Positions 55,888-64,000 of a DNA stretch of 64,000 nt are shown in pieces. Source of the stretch: Oecophyllibacter saccharovorans. Its GTDB lineage: Bacteria > Pseudomonadota > Alphaproteobacteria > Acetobacterales > Acetobacteraceae. Under the pieces are notes generated by a model. That model was given only the letters and a program-made list of their open reading frames with translations, did no database searches and was not told the origin of the DNA. Positions within the stretch are counted from its first letter, which is position 1. Each line of letters starts with the position of its first letter. The stretch spans positions 1,054,001-1,118,000 of the forward strand of contig NZ_CP038143.1 in assembly GCF_006542375.1 (NCBI RefSeq), written 5' to 3'. Position numbers and translations under genes: made by a program.

Positions 55888-57678
55888 ATGCAGGCGCAGG
55901 TATCAACGGATTCACGTATCCCTTCATCCCCCCCACCATCATCGGTGACTTCCCCGCAAGCGCCTCCTGTACCGACATCCGATCTGCTGGCGCAGTTACG
56001 CCAGATCGTCGGTGCGCCGCATCTGCATACTTCCGAGCAATCTACTTACCGTTACCGCAAGGGTTTCCGCTTCGGCAACGGCCCGGTGGAGGCCGTGGTG
56101 CTGCCGGGCAATCTGGTGGAACTCTGGCAGGTGGCCCAGGCCTGCGTGCAGGCGGGCCGCATTCTTATCATGCAGGCTGCCAATACCGGCCTTACGGGCG
56201 GCTCTACGCCTGACGGCAGCTATGACCGGCCTGTCGTGCTGATCAACACCCGCCGCCTGAAGGGGATTCACCTTCTCGGTGACGGCAAGCAGGTGGTGTG
56301 CCTTCCCGGAAGCCGGCTCCATGAGCTGGAAGCCCTTCTGGCGCCTCTGGGGCGCGAGCCGCACTCGGTTATCGGCTCCTCCTGTCTCGGCGCTTCCGTG
56401 CTGGGGGGCGTCAGCAATAATTCAGGCGGTGCGCTTGTGCAGCGTGGGCCGGCCTTCACGCAGATGGCACTTTTCGGCCAGGTGAATGCGCAGGGGAAAC
56501 TGGAACTCGTCAATCATCTGGGGATCAAGCTGCCGGGCAATCCGGAAGAGATTCTGCGCAAGCTGGAAGCGGGCACATTCTCGCCGGAAGATATCGACTG
56601 GCACGCGGGTGCCGGCCATGATGCCAATTATATCAAGCGCGTGCGGGATGTGGAGGCGGATACGCCAGCCCGCTACAATGCTGATCCTGAACAGCTTTAT
56701 GAGGCTTCAGGCAATGCCGGACGCCTCGTGGTGTTTGCGGTAAGGCTCGACACGTTTCCTGCTACGAAGAATTCCCGGGTTTTCTATATCGGTTCCAATT
56801 CAACTGAAACGCTTGAGAAAATCCGTCATGCGCTGTTGACGAAATTCGATGAAATCCCCATTGCCGGGGAATATCTCCACCGTGATATCTTCGACATTGC
56901 TGATCGCTACGGACGTGATACGACAGCCATCATTCGTCTTTTAGGCACCAAATACCTGCCGCTGCTGTTCGATATCAAGGCCCGGGTTGATGCGCTGGGA
57001 GAGAAATATCCGTTCATTCCCCGCTCAATGGGAGATCGGACGCTGCAGTTCCTCAGCAGGTTTCTGCCCCGTCAGGTGCCGCCGCGCATTGAGGATTACC
57101 ATAAGCGCTATGAGCATCATCTTCTGGTGCGCACGTCGCCGGAACTGGGTGAAAAACTCGCGCCGTGGTTGGAAAAGTTTTTTGCCAGCGATGAAAACGG
57201 GAAGGACGGGGGCTTTTTCGAATGCACTCCGCAGGAAGGTAATCTGGCCTTCCTGCATCGCTTTGCCGCTGCCGGCGCTGCCGAGCGCTACGTTGCCATA
57301 CACCGTGAAAAGGTCGGAGGTATCGTAGCACTGGATATCGCCTTGCGGCGTAATGACCGGAACTGGTTTGAGCATCTGCCGAAGGCCATTGCCGACAAGC
57401 TGGAGCTGAAGCTTTATTACGGCCATTTTCTCTGCCATGTCCTGCATCAGGATTATGTCGTGAAGAAGGGCTATGACCCGATGGAGGTCAAAGCGGAAAT
57501 GCTGGTCGAGCTCAACAAGAGAGGGGCCCGCTATCCGGCCGAGCATAATGTGGGCCATCTCTATCATGCGCCTGAGGAGATGGTGGACCATTACCGCAAG
57601 CTTGATCCATGTAACTGTCTCAATCCCGGTATCGGCAAGACGACAAAGCTCAGGAACTGGCGCGCCGAAAGCGCCTGA
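55888..57678 (+). CDS. dld: Quinone-dependent D-lactate dehydrogenase
   Basis: Peripheral membrane flavoprotein of 596 residues oxidising D-lactate to pyruvate and reducing the quinone. The FAD domain has ANTGLTGGSTPDG, SVIGSSCLGASVLGGVSNNSGGALVQRGPAF; the membrane-binding and cap region has RVDALGEKYPFIPRSMGDRTLQF, and the C-terminal YHAPEEM..LDPCNCLNPGIGKTTK. It matches E. coli Dld (571 residues) with a Pro/Ser-rich leader of about 25 residues. It gives lactic acid bacteria's product a route into the respiratory chain. Confidence 0.95.
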   Translation: MQAQVSTDSRIPSSPPPSSVTSPQAPPVPTSDLLAQLRQIVGAPHLHTSEQSTYRYRKGFRFGNGPVEAVVLPGNLVELWQVAQACVQAGRILIMQAANTGLTGGSTPDGSYDRPVVLINTRRLKGIHLLGDGKQVVCLPGSRLHELEALLAPLGREPHSVIGSSCLGASVLGGVSNNSGGALVQRGPAFTQMALFGQVNAQGKLELVNHLGIKLPGNPEEILRKLEAGTFSPEDIDWHAGAGHDANYIKRVRDVEADTPARYNADPEQLYEASGNAGRLVVFAVRLDTFPATKNSRVFYIGSNSTETLEKIRHALLTKFDEIPIAGEYLHRDIFDIADRYGRDTTAIIRLLGTKYLPLLFDIKARVDALGEKYPFIPRSMGDRTLQFLSRFLPRQVPPRIEDYHKRYEHHLLVRTSPELGEKLAPWLEKFFASDENGKDGGFFECTPQEGNLAFLHRFAAAGAAERYVAIHREKVGGIVALDIALRRNDRNWFEHLPKAIADKLELKLYYGHFLCHVLHQDYVVKKGYDPMEVKAEMLVELNKRGARYPAEHNVGHLYHAPEEMVDHYRKLDPCNCLNPGIGKTTKLRNWRAESA

Positions 57679-57702
57679 ACCCGCGTTTTTGTGGCGGAGG
57701 TG

Positions 57703-58359
57703 TCAGTCTTCTGAAGGCGGCTTGCCGGTCTGGTCGGCCAGTGTCTCTTCCTTCGGCAGCCTGTCGACACAAAGCGGCTGAGGAGTCAGATGGGCCGGCA
57801 GATACAGGGGGTGGACCGGGCGTCCTTCCTTGCTCAGGCGCAGGACGGTGAGGGGAATGCCGGCTCGAGCCAGCATATGCGCCACCTGCACGGCCCGCTG
57901 GCGAAGACGGGGGGCATGGGGCGTGCCTGTGGCCAGAACGACGCATTGGGCCTGGCGTGCCATCTCCAGCAGGTAGTGGTCATCTTCAGGGCCGACGGGA
58001 TCAGGCACTTCCAGAAGGCGGTCCTGATTTGTGCAGCGATAGGCGAAGCTATTGCCGACAAACATGCCGCCGTATCCCCACTGGCGCGCATAACGCTGGC
58101 ATTTGGCCACAGTCCGGTCATCCCCCGTCTCTGTGGCGACGGAAGGATTCATCATCAGCCACATCACCAGCGGCTTGCGGGGATCCCAGACGCGCTTGAG
58201 GGTATAGCGGTAACAATCGCCGGGCCCGCCATAGATGGCAGTGCTCACCACGTCATCAGCCAGTTTCAGCGGCTTGGCGGTGCCGACATGATGGCTTTTT
58301 CCGGCAGGCGCCTGCCTGGCATCCGCCAGGGGTGCTGTGCTGTCTTCAGAAGTCTTCAC
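57703..58359 (-). CDS. DUF1643 domain protein
   Basis: 218 residues, soluble. The DUF1643 core is clear: CYRYTLKRVWDPRKPLVMWLMMNPSVATETGDDRTVAKCQRYARQWGYGGMFVGNSFAYRCT. Function is unknown. It starts at GTG 58359, with AAGGAC nine bases before. N-terminal 30 residues are variable. It converges with dld, 24 bases apart, with no clear terminator between. Confidence 0.85.
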   Translation of the reverse strand: MKTSEDSTAPLADARQAPAGKSHHVGTAKPLKLADDVVSTAIYGGPGDCYRYTLKRVWDPRKPLVMWLMMNPSVATETGDDRTVAKCQRYARQWGYGGMFVGNSFAYRCTNQDRLLEVPDPVGPEDDHYLLEMARQAQCVVLATGTPHAPRLRQRAVQVAHMLARAGIPLTVLRLSKEGRPVHPLYLPAHLTPQPLCVDRLPKEETLADQTGKPPSED

Positions 58360-58402
58360 AGGAAGGCGGTCCTTAACTGCATCTGCTGCCTCCAGCCCGC
58401 TT

Positions 58403-59854
58403 TCAGAAACGTGAATGTGGCGAGAGCGGCATGCAGGGAGAGAGATGCGATATCTTGCGGCAGAGCGCCTGCGCCTGAAGCTGTGAAAGACCGGTCAGCC
58501 TGGTGCGGTAGAGAACATGACGTCCGGCCTGGACGGGGATGATGGTCGTGCGCGCCTGCTGAACCGTACTGCCTGCCACCTGGCGGACTTTCTGCGCCAC
58601 GCCTGAAGCCAGCTGACGGCTGCCGTAACTGCCGATCTGCACACTCCAGTTGCCGACTGAAGGCATGTCGCTGACGCGCCGGCGCGGCGAAGGAGACTGA
58701 GCCAGTGGGATGGTGCGGATACGAACCGGTCGTTCGTTCTGCTCCTGCAGGACATCCGTTTGCGAAGGAGGCGGTGGGGCCGGGCGGATGACAGGCGTAG
58801 GGCTCAGGTGTGGGGCTACGTAACGCGGCGTTGGGGGAGTGTAAGCCGGGGCTGGCGGCGGCACAGGGGTCGGTTTGAAGCCGCGCGCTGCCCAGACTGC
58901 GGAAACCGGTGCGGAAGGTTGCTCACCCCCGTAAGCAGGCGCGCTGGAAACCGGTGGCGCACTGGGCGGAAGGGAGGCGCTGTAACCACGCGCCGCCCAG
59001 GCAGCCGAGACATTCTGCGGGCTGTGCCCTGACAGCACGCCTTCATTGAGGCTATCGGTATTTTCGGGTGCTTGCGTATCGCCTGCGGAACTGTCGTCAC
59101 CGCCGGAATAGCTTGCGCCAGCATAGGCGCCACCGCCATAAGCGCCGCCACTGTAGCCTCCGTCAGGTGGCTGGGCGGTGCGGTCATGCTGACTGACCAT
59201 CAGATCGGCCTGTGAGCGGTGAACAGGATAATACCCGACGATATGCGGGCCGATCGCTGCGACGTAATTGCGCGTCTCACGGGGCAAAGCGCGATTCTGG
59301 CGCAGATAGTGGTCCACGTTGCCGGGCCCGTCATTATAGGCAGCTAGGAAGCCGGGCGTGCCGTAAATATCATACATCTGCCGGATATAGGCTGTGCCGG
59401 CCATGATATTGTCGCGGGGATCGTAGGGGTCCGGCCCGAGCCCGAACTGGTTGCGCATGTCATCATAGGCAGGCGGCATCAGCTGCATCAGCCCCATTGC
59501 CCCGGGGGTCGAGGTGATGAGCTGTCCGTAGCGATCATAAAGATGACCGCCCGATTCCTGGTGGATGACCGCGCGGATCCACTGCGTGGGCACATCGAAA
59601 CGCTGCGAGGCTGCATGAATGTAAGGCCCCCAGGGATCACTCGGCGGGCCGGGAGGCGCATAATAGGAGCGGGCATGGGCACGGTACTGCGCCTGTTCTT
59701 CAAGAACGGGAATATTGCTGCCCGTCTGACTGGCACAGGCTGCCACGACTGCGAGCAGACAGAGCGCCAGAAACCGTTGCAGATGCCGGCCAAGCAGGCT
59801 CAGGCCACCGGATACAGGGAAAGAAGCAGGGAGAGCAGGGACGAAAGACGTCAT
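58403..59854 (-). CDS. Lytic transglycosylase lipoprotein with SPOR domain
   Basis: 483 residues. A signal ends in a lipobox (VAAC, C40). The SLT goose-type lysozyme domain spans about 75-205: catalytic E100 in IHQESGG, GAMGLMQLMP, AGTAYIRQMYDIYG and LAAYNDGPGNV. A long Gly/Ser/Pro/Ala-rich linker (225-380) holds two copies of VSAxWAARG. The C-terminal SPOR domain (WSVQIGSYGSRQLASG...YRTRLTGLSQLQAQALC) binds denuded glycan at division sites. It cuts glycan strands in the periplasm. Confidence 0.92.
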   Translation of the reverse strand: MTSFVPALPASFPVSGGLSLLGRHLQRFLALCLLAVVAACASQTGSNIPVLEEQAQYRAHARSYYAPPGPPSDPWGPYIHAASQRFDVPTQWIRAVIHQESGGHLYDRYGQLITSTPGAMGLMQLMPPAYDDMRNQFGLGPDPYDPRDNIMAGTAYIRQMYDIYGTPGFLAAYNDGPGNVDHYLRQNRALPRETRNYVAAIGPHIVGYYPVHRSQADLMVSQHDRTAQPPDGGYSGGAYGGGAYAGASYSGGDDSSAGDTQAPENTDSLNEGVLSGHSPQNVSAAWAARGYSASLPPSAPPVSSAPAYGGEQPSAPVSAVWAARGFKPTPVPPPAPAYTPPTPRYVAPHLSPTPVIRPAPPPPSQTDVLQEQNERPVRIRTIPLAQSPSPRRRVSDMPSVGNWSVQIGSYGSRQLASGVAQKVRQVAGSTVQQARTTIIPVQAGRHVLYRTRLTGLSQLQAQALCRKISHLSPCMPLSPHSRF

Positions 59855-60224
59855 GAAGAAATGGATTCCGGCAGCTTGCAGTGTTGCTTCCTGTCTACAG
59901 GAAAACCGCTATATTTCCACCGGTGTATTTTCGGTGGTCTTTCACAGGATTTCTGGCAGATTACTCATGCCTCACACTTGCCCGGCTGTCAGCGGGCGGT
60001 GCGGAGAAAGAATTATTAAGCAGAGCGCCGGTGAGCATAGTGGAAGAGAAAACACGAAAGATGCAATTTTCATACATGCTTTTGTGGTCATAATCATTTA
60101 TCTTGGGCTTGATTAACGGGCAGAAGCGCGCCAGTGGTGAAAAGCACTACGGGTTGGAGAACTACGTTCTGGCAACCCGTCAGTCTTGTAGCGCTGCGTC
60201 CGAAAGGGACAGGAAACGGTAGTG
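59855..60224. promoter_or_regulatory. Divergent intergenic region, transglycosylase-glycosyltransferase
   Basis: 370 bases without a gene. It contains a near-perfect palindrome TTCCTGT-ct-ACAGGAA (59888-59903), a hairpin CCACCG/CGGTGG (59917-59937) and an AT-rich stretch at 60010-60115 with a possible promoter TTTTCA-16-CATAAT (60067-60094) toward the glycosyltransferase. Confidence 0.5.
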
Positions 60225-61529
60225 ATGTCGTCAGTAAAGAATGCCGCAGAGATTTCTGGTGCCGCTTCAGGCAGTGGTACGGAAGATTTCGATGAGTGGG
60301 AACGCGTGCGGGAAGACGGGGAAGCGCCCCAGGCTTCTGAAGCGGCTCCAGAAATCTCTGTGGCTGAAGCTGAGCGAACCGAGCAGGATGCGCCTGAAAC
60401 CTTCCAGTCCGTTCAGGCAAGCGCTCTTGGGCCGGTTGCGATCGACATTTCCCATGATCCGCTGGCCAGTGAAAAGCTCAGAATTCTGGGTGGTGACACG
60501 ATCGAAAGCTGCTTTGAAATTGCCAATATCCTGCATCTGAACCGCAACGTGCAGGAAGCGGCCTATTTTTACAGGCGTGCTTTTGATCTGCATGACAAGG
60601 TTCCGACCCATTTTCCGACGGCGCCCGTGCTCCTGCAGGTTTCTCTGCTGTGCAAACTGAAAGCGGGGGAAAATCTGGCGCCTGAAGAACTGGCTGAGCT
60701 GGAGCGCTACTGTATTCCGTTTGCCGATTATATCCGGGGGATGGAGAAAGCCTGGCGTCAGGGAGATTATGAAGGTGCGTTCCGTCAGATCGGCAACGCT
60801 TATGAAGAGTTCCACACCGGCGAAGAGGTTGATAGCCTGACGCTGGAAGTCATGCGCAGACTTTACGGGGAATGGCTTATTCCCCAAGGGGATCGGCCTC
60901 AGAAGCGTATTCCAAAGAATATTTTTCTGTACTGGGATGCCAATCCTCCTCCCGAGATCGAAGAGAATTTCCGTCGTCATCGTGAGATTGAAGGTTTCAA
61001 CGTCCAGATCTTTGATAAGGAACGTGCGGCGAACTGGCTCTACCAGTATTATGGTGTTGAGGCGCGCAGTATGTTCTTAAGCGCGCGTCATCCTGCTGAA
61101 GCGGCGGATTTTCTGCGCGTTCATGTAATCAATCTTCTGGGGGGCTGGTGGCTGGATGCGGATCTGCGCATCAACGGACCGGAAGCCCTGAAGATGATGG
61201 CTGAGGAAACTGCCGGCACAGCCCTGTTCCTGACCCATAACAATGTCGTTCACAATGATTTCTTCGGCTCAGTGCCGAACAGCGAACTATTGAATGATTG
61301 TCTGCTGTCGCTCTACCGGAACGGCTATCAGCATTCGGGTCTCTACATCGCCTACAAGACTGGCCCTGGGATCTTCAATCGCGCGCTCAATCGTCTGATG
61401 CATCGCCTGGTAAATGGCATGGAGATCTCCACTTCCATGCGCGTAAGGGATCATGAAGCCTTCCCCGTCTGGACGGAAGAATTCGATACACCTTACAAGC
61501 ATAATCTACCCAGCTGGCATGCAGCCTGA
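60225..61529 (+). CDS. DXD-motif glycosyltransferase (Gly_transf_sug/TcdA-TcdB-like)
   Basis: 434 residues, no signal peptide. Residues about 1-70 are acidic and disordered. Residues 75-215 are helical and TPR-like (ANILHLNRNVQEAAYFYRRAFDLHDK). The catalytic domain begins at IPKNIFLYWDANPPPEI (about 229), carries FLRVHVINLLGGWWLDAD with the DXD metal motif at 311-313, and ends with FPVWTEEFDTPY. This is the fold of large clostridial toxins, Och1 and capsule transferases. ATG 60225 follows AGGAAAC; donor and acceptor are unknown and no polysaccharide genes are nearby. A terminator overlaps the stop. Confidence 0.85.
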   Translation: MSSVKNAAEISGAASGSGTEDFDEWERVREDGEAPQASEAAPEISVAEAERTEQDAPETFQSVQASALGPVAIDISHDPLASEKLRILGGDTIESCFEIANILHLNRNVQEAAYFYRRAFDLHDKVPTHFPTAPVLLQVSLLCKLKAGENLAPEELAELERYCIPFADYIRGMEKAWRQGDYEGAFRQIGNAYEEFHTGEEVDSLTLEVMRRLYGEWLIPQGDRPQKRIPKNIFLYWDANPPPEIEENFRRHREIEGFNVQIFDKERAANWLYQYYGVEARSMFLSARHPAEAADFLRVHVINLLGGWWLDADLRINGPEALKMMAEETAGTALFLTHNNVVHNDFFGSVPNSELLNDCLLSLYRNGYQHSGLYIAYKTGPGIFNRALNRLMHRLVNGMEISTSMRVRDHEAFPVWTEEFDTPYKHNLPSWHAA

Positions 61530-61547
61530 TCAGGCAGGCTGATTTTT
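61522..61547 (+). terminator. Terminator overlapping the glycosyltransferase stop
   Basis: CAGCCTG-atcagg-CAGGCTG then ATTTTT. The stem begins inside the last codons. Confidence 0.8.
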
Positions 61548-61689
61548 GGCGTCCGCGCTGGAATTCGAAAACGGGAAATTGCGACAGCCCTGCCAGGTGC
61601 GCTAGGGTCTTGTGCAGTCGGCCGCTACAGGCAGTGTGGCTGTGAGAGAAGCCGCCTGAGGGCGGCGCTACAGAAAGAGGAAGATTGTC

Positions 61690-61908
61690 ATGGCTTATGC
61701 TGCAATTGATGCCAAACGCGTTGCTAAGGCAGCTCAGGGGGCTCTGCAGACCCTGGCTGGGGAAAAAGAAACCAATGAGACCCATCAGCGCAAGACGCTC
61801 ATGATCGAGCGCATCGGGGCTCTGGCCAAGGCTGCTGCTGAAACCCCGGATTGCAACGCCATCACCCTGACGTCCGAAGAGTTCTGGCTGCTTTCCAAGA
61901 ACTGGTGA
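61690..61908 (+). CDS. Small hypothetical protein (72 aa)
   Basis: No family recognised. Acidic to neutral, fully alpha-helical by appearance (AKRVAKAAQGALQTLAGEKETNE; MIERIGALAKAAAETPDC), ending with ITLTSEEFWLLSKNW. No signal or membrane segment. Good ribosome site (AGAGGAAG) and a strong terminator 50 bases after the stop, so it is a discrete gene. It may be a small regulatory or structural protein of acetic acid bacteria. Confidence 0.75.
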   Translation: MAYAAIDAKRVAKAAQGALQTLAGEKETNETHQRKTLMIERIGALAKAAAETPDCNAITLTSEEFWLLSKNW

Positions 61909-61954
61909 ACTTCAGGCGCCTCTGATCGGGAAGATACTTTTCCTCAGAACGCTG

Positions 61955-61984
61955 AAAACCCCGGCTTTCAAGCCGGGGTTTTTT
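61955..61984. terminator. Terminator between the 72-aa gene and the AbrB-type gene
   Basis: AAAA, stem CCCCGGC/GCCGGGG around CTTTCAAG, then TTTTTT. It works in both directions for two convergent units. Confidence 0.92.
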
Positions 61985-62041
61985 GTGACTGTTTTTCCGG
62001 AAGAGGCCGAGAGGGACTGTGTTTTTCAGCCGGGTATCCTG

Positions 62042-63133
62042 TCAGGAAGGGTTGTTGCCGTGACGGGTCGGGCGTCTGTGGTGTTCCAGCCAGCGGCCAA
62101 GCGGTTTTGCCAGCAAGGGACCCAGGAATAGGACGGCCAGCATGCGGGCCGTCTGCATGGCTATGATGAAGGGCAGAGCGACATGCACGCTGGCGCTGAT
62201 GATGATGATAGCGTCCAGCCCGCCTGGACTTGTGGCCAGATAGGCGCTGAGCAGGTCGATATGCGCCAGGCGTGCCACAGGCCAGGCGAGCAGGGCGCAT
62301 CCGCCTACGATGACGAGTGAGGACAGAAAAACGGCCGGCAGTGAATGCAGAGCCTGTTTCAGCACATCGCTCGTAAAACGCAGCCCGATGGACCAGCCGA
62401 TGATCAGATAGGCAGGTACGCGTAACCATTGTGGCGTAGTGACGCTGAAAAACCCGCTCAGCTGCGCGATGCCTCCCAGAAAAAGCGCAATCAGGAGAGG
62501 AGCTGCCGGCATGCGGATGCGCAGGCCGAGAAACGTGCTGACGGCAATGAGAGCCAGGGTGGCACCGATGTTTCCGCTCGGCATGGGAGGCAGGTAAGGC
62601 GCTCTGGCAGGCCCAGCCACAAGCCGGGCTACGAGAGAGGTCGAAATGGCCACCAGGATGACGCGAAAATACAGCATGAAGGCAGCCAGGCGCGGATCAG
62701 CGCCGAAAGAGCCGCAGATCAGCATCATTGTCGACGCACCGCCGGGTGATGAGCCCCACAGAGCTGTCGTGCCGGGCATGACTCCAAGCCAGGCCAGCAG
62801 CGCGCCAATGCCGAAACTGACCAGGATGACCGAAAAGACACTGAACCCCATCAGGGCCCAGTGATCGAGGATATCGTGCAGGATCCCGAGATTGAGGGAG
62901 CCGACAACCATGCATCCCAGAACCGCCTGTGCCATGGCAAACCAGGGTCTGGAGATCGTCACGCCCCGGTTGCGGGTGGCGACGATGATTCCGGCGATCA
63001 TCGGTCCCAGCATCAGCCCGGCTGCCAGGTGGATCAGCAGGAAAAACCCGCTGATCAGGACTGTCAGAATGATCAGCCCGGCCCAGCGCAGGGCTGGGGA
63101 AAGCGGTTTCGTCCCGGAAGCAGGGACTGACAT
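62042..63133 (-). CDS. AbrB-family membrane protein (COG3180, possible ammonia-monooxygenase-associated duplicate)
   Basis: 363 residues with about ten membrane helices in two related halves. Each half holds the same element: WGSSPGGASTMMLICG and ATSPGGLDAIIII, the tandem signature of the AbrB (COG3180) family. The family is annotated 'ammonia monooxygenase' by history, without proof of enzyme activity; a transport role is likelier. It begins directly after the sspB stop, so it is cotranscribed. The true substrate is unknown. Confidence 0.85.
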   Translation of the reverse strand: MSVPASGTKPLSPALRWAGLIILTVLISGFFLLIHLAAGLMLGPMIAGIIVATRNRGVTISRPWFAMAQAVLGCMVVGSLNLGILHDILDHWALMGFSVFSVILVSFGIGALLAWLGVMPGTTALWGSSPGGASTMMLICGSFGADPRLAAFMLYFRVILVAISTSLVARLVAGPARAPYLPPMPSGNIGATLALIAVSTFLGLRIRMPAAPLLIALFLGGIAQLSGFFSVTTPQWLRVPAYLIIGWSIGLRFTSDVLKQALHSLPAVFLSSLVIVGGCALLAWPVARLAHIDLLSAYLATSPGGLDAIIIISASVHVALPFIIAMQTARMLAVLFLGPLLAKPLGRWLEHHRRPTRHGNNPS

Positions 63134-63778
63134 TTATTCCCCGTTATTGTGGGGATCAGGATTTCGGGCTTCAGTCTCCCGACCAGCAGGCTTGCGCCGG
63201 AAGGCGGCCAGGCTGACCACTTCCGCCTCCTTGCGTTCGCCCGGTGCGGCGCTCTCGTGATCTGACCCTGAACTGCGCTCGCGCGCGGCTTCGGGCGGAA
63301 AATCGCTTATTGTCGCTTCCTGAGCAGCTTCAGTTGGCAGGTCTTTGCCTCCTGCCTCGACCTTGCTGTTGTCCTGCCCCTCAGGAAGGCGGAATTGCAG
63401 CATGAGCTGAATGGCCGGGTCTGCGAAGGCGGTAATGGCGCTGAACGGGATGACCAGGGTGGTGGGAATGCCGCCGAAAGCCAGCCCGACTGAGACATGC
63501 TGTTGGGCGGGATCCACCTTGAGGTCACGGAACTGGTGCTGAAGGACGATTGTCATTTCACGCGGATAGCGTTCGCGCAGATGGGCTGGAATCTCCACAC
63601 CGGGCAGGTCGGTCCGGAAAGTAAGGTAGAAATGATGTTCTCCGGGCAGCCCTTCATGTTGCGCGTGGGAAAGGGCTTTCAGCATCACATCCCGGTGCGC
63701 CTGTTCGAGCCAGGTCTCATAAGGCAGGAGACTGACGGGAACGGTCGGGCCATCAGGAGAGTTGGGATCGTCGGTCAT
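63134..63778 (-). CDS. sspB: ClpXP adaptor SspB
   Basis: 214 residues. The conserved substrate-binding fold is visible: SLLPYETWLEQAHRDVMLKAL, HHFYLTFRTDLPGVEIPAHLRERYP, MTIVLQHQFRDLKVD and FGGIPTTLVIPFSAITAFADPA. SspB delivers ssrA-tagged proteins to ClpXP for degradation. The C-terminal part is a disordered linker ending in EAEVVSLAAFRRKPAG, the ClpX-binding tail type. ATG 63778 is chosen by homology; an in-frame codon further up is not conserved. Adjacent to the AbrB-type gene. Confidence 0.9.
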   Translation of the reverse strand: MTDDPNSPDGPTVPVSLLPYETWLEQAHRDVMLKALSHAQHEGLPGEHHFYLTFRTDLPGVEIPAHLRERYPREMTIVLQHQFRDLKVDPAQQHVSVGLAFGGIPTTLVIPFSAITAFADPAIQLMLQFRLPEGQDNSKVEAGGKDLPTEAAQEATISDFPPEAARERSSGSDHESAAPGERKEAEVVSLAAFRRKPAGRETEARNPDPHNNGE

Positions 63779-63820
63779 GAACTTCTGCTGCCACCTGTCC
63801 AGTCGTTTTGTCTGTCTCAC

Positions 63821-64000
63821 CGAGGTCGGTCTGTGCGGGGTGGGGCAAGTGCGATTTCGCTGCGCCCTGTCGGGATCAGGGAAGCTATCCTGACCAGTAC
63901 CAGGCCCTGCTGTGAGTAAGGCTCAGTCTAAGCGCAATGGCAGGAAGAGGGAAGGAAAGGGGGAGAATTTTCTCAGCTGGTCCGGCCTTACCAATGACAG
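63821..64000. other. Intergenic sequence at the right edge
   Basis: No gene recognised. A 27-base purine-only tract lies at 63942-63968 and a short inverted repeat GAGAA/TTCTC follows at 63964-63975. The neighbouring gene is outside the window. Confidence 0.4.

Overview
The window looks like chromosome of an acetic acid bacterium (Acetobacteraceae, Alphaproteobacteria). The evidence is a GC-rich sequence with long accidental antisense frames, a three-subunit periplasmic flavin dehydrogenase (Tat-dependent small subunit, GMC large subunit, triheme cytochrome c), a quinone-linked D-lactate dehydrogenase, an atpHAGDC cluster without the Fo genes, and the alphaproteobacterial types of Hsp33, SspB, LspA-DUF3035 and OxyR-AhpCF. 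I cannot fix the genus. No CRISPR array, insertion sequence, phage or integrase gene was seen. Nearly everything is housekeeping or respiratory.

Layout. 1-1.5 kb: end of a nitrate/sulfonate/taurine-type ABC importer and a small protein. 1.5-3.6 kb: tyrS and an alpha/beta hydrolase (minus). 4-8 kb: a sulfur-transfer operon of two tandem cysteine desulfurases, a 2Fe-2S ferredoxin and the tRNA thiolase mnmA. 8-11.6 kb: oxyR divergent from ahpC-ahpF. 11.7-11.95 kb: tRNA-Thr(CGT) enclosed by a 21-bp perfect inverted repeat. 12.2-17.7 kb: pqiABC followed by fdhD and a nitrate-reductase-associated protein. 17.8-19.1 kb: tRNA-Trp, secE and nusG (minus), with tRNA-Gly(TCC) divergent. 19.2-20.1 kb: a secreted cupin protein. 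20.5-25.6 kb: F1 ATP synthase. 25.7-27.4 kb: cysK divergent from an Rrf2 regulator. 27.5-33.6 kb: a complete RND efflux operon. 33.9-38 kb: the membrane dehydrogenase. 38-41.2 kb: hslO with an unknown protein and an unknown lipoprotein. 41.3-45.4 kb: argD-argF and a D-aminopeptidase. 45.5-49.4 kb: pirin, recX, a CHAP lipoprotein, tatA, ribF. 49.5-57.7 kb: ileS, lspA, DUF3035, mutL, dld. 57.7-64 kb: DUF1643, a lytic transglycosylase, a DXD glycosyltransferase, a small protein, an AbrB-type membrane protein and sspB.

Themes. Periplasmic oxidation feeds the quinone pool (dehydrogenase complex, Dld) and the proton gradient is used by the F1Fo enzyme. The envelope is served by Pqi, RND efflux, LspA, lipoproteins and peptidoglycan enzymes. 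Sulfur is handled at four sites: CysK, the desulfurase pair, MnmA and FdhD. The most unusual signals are the inverted repeat around tRNA-Thr, the FdhD/nitrate-reductase-associated pair without a visible target enzyme, an orphan toxin-like glycosyltransferase, a histidine-rich loop in the RND pump, and several palindromes or hairpins in intergenic DNA. No clearly new multi-gene system could be demonstrated.
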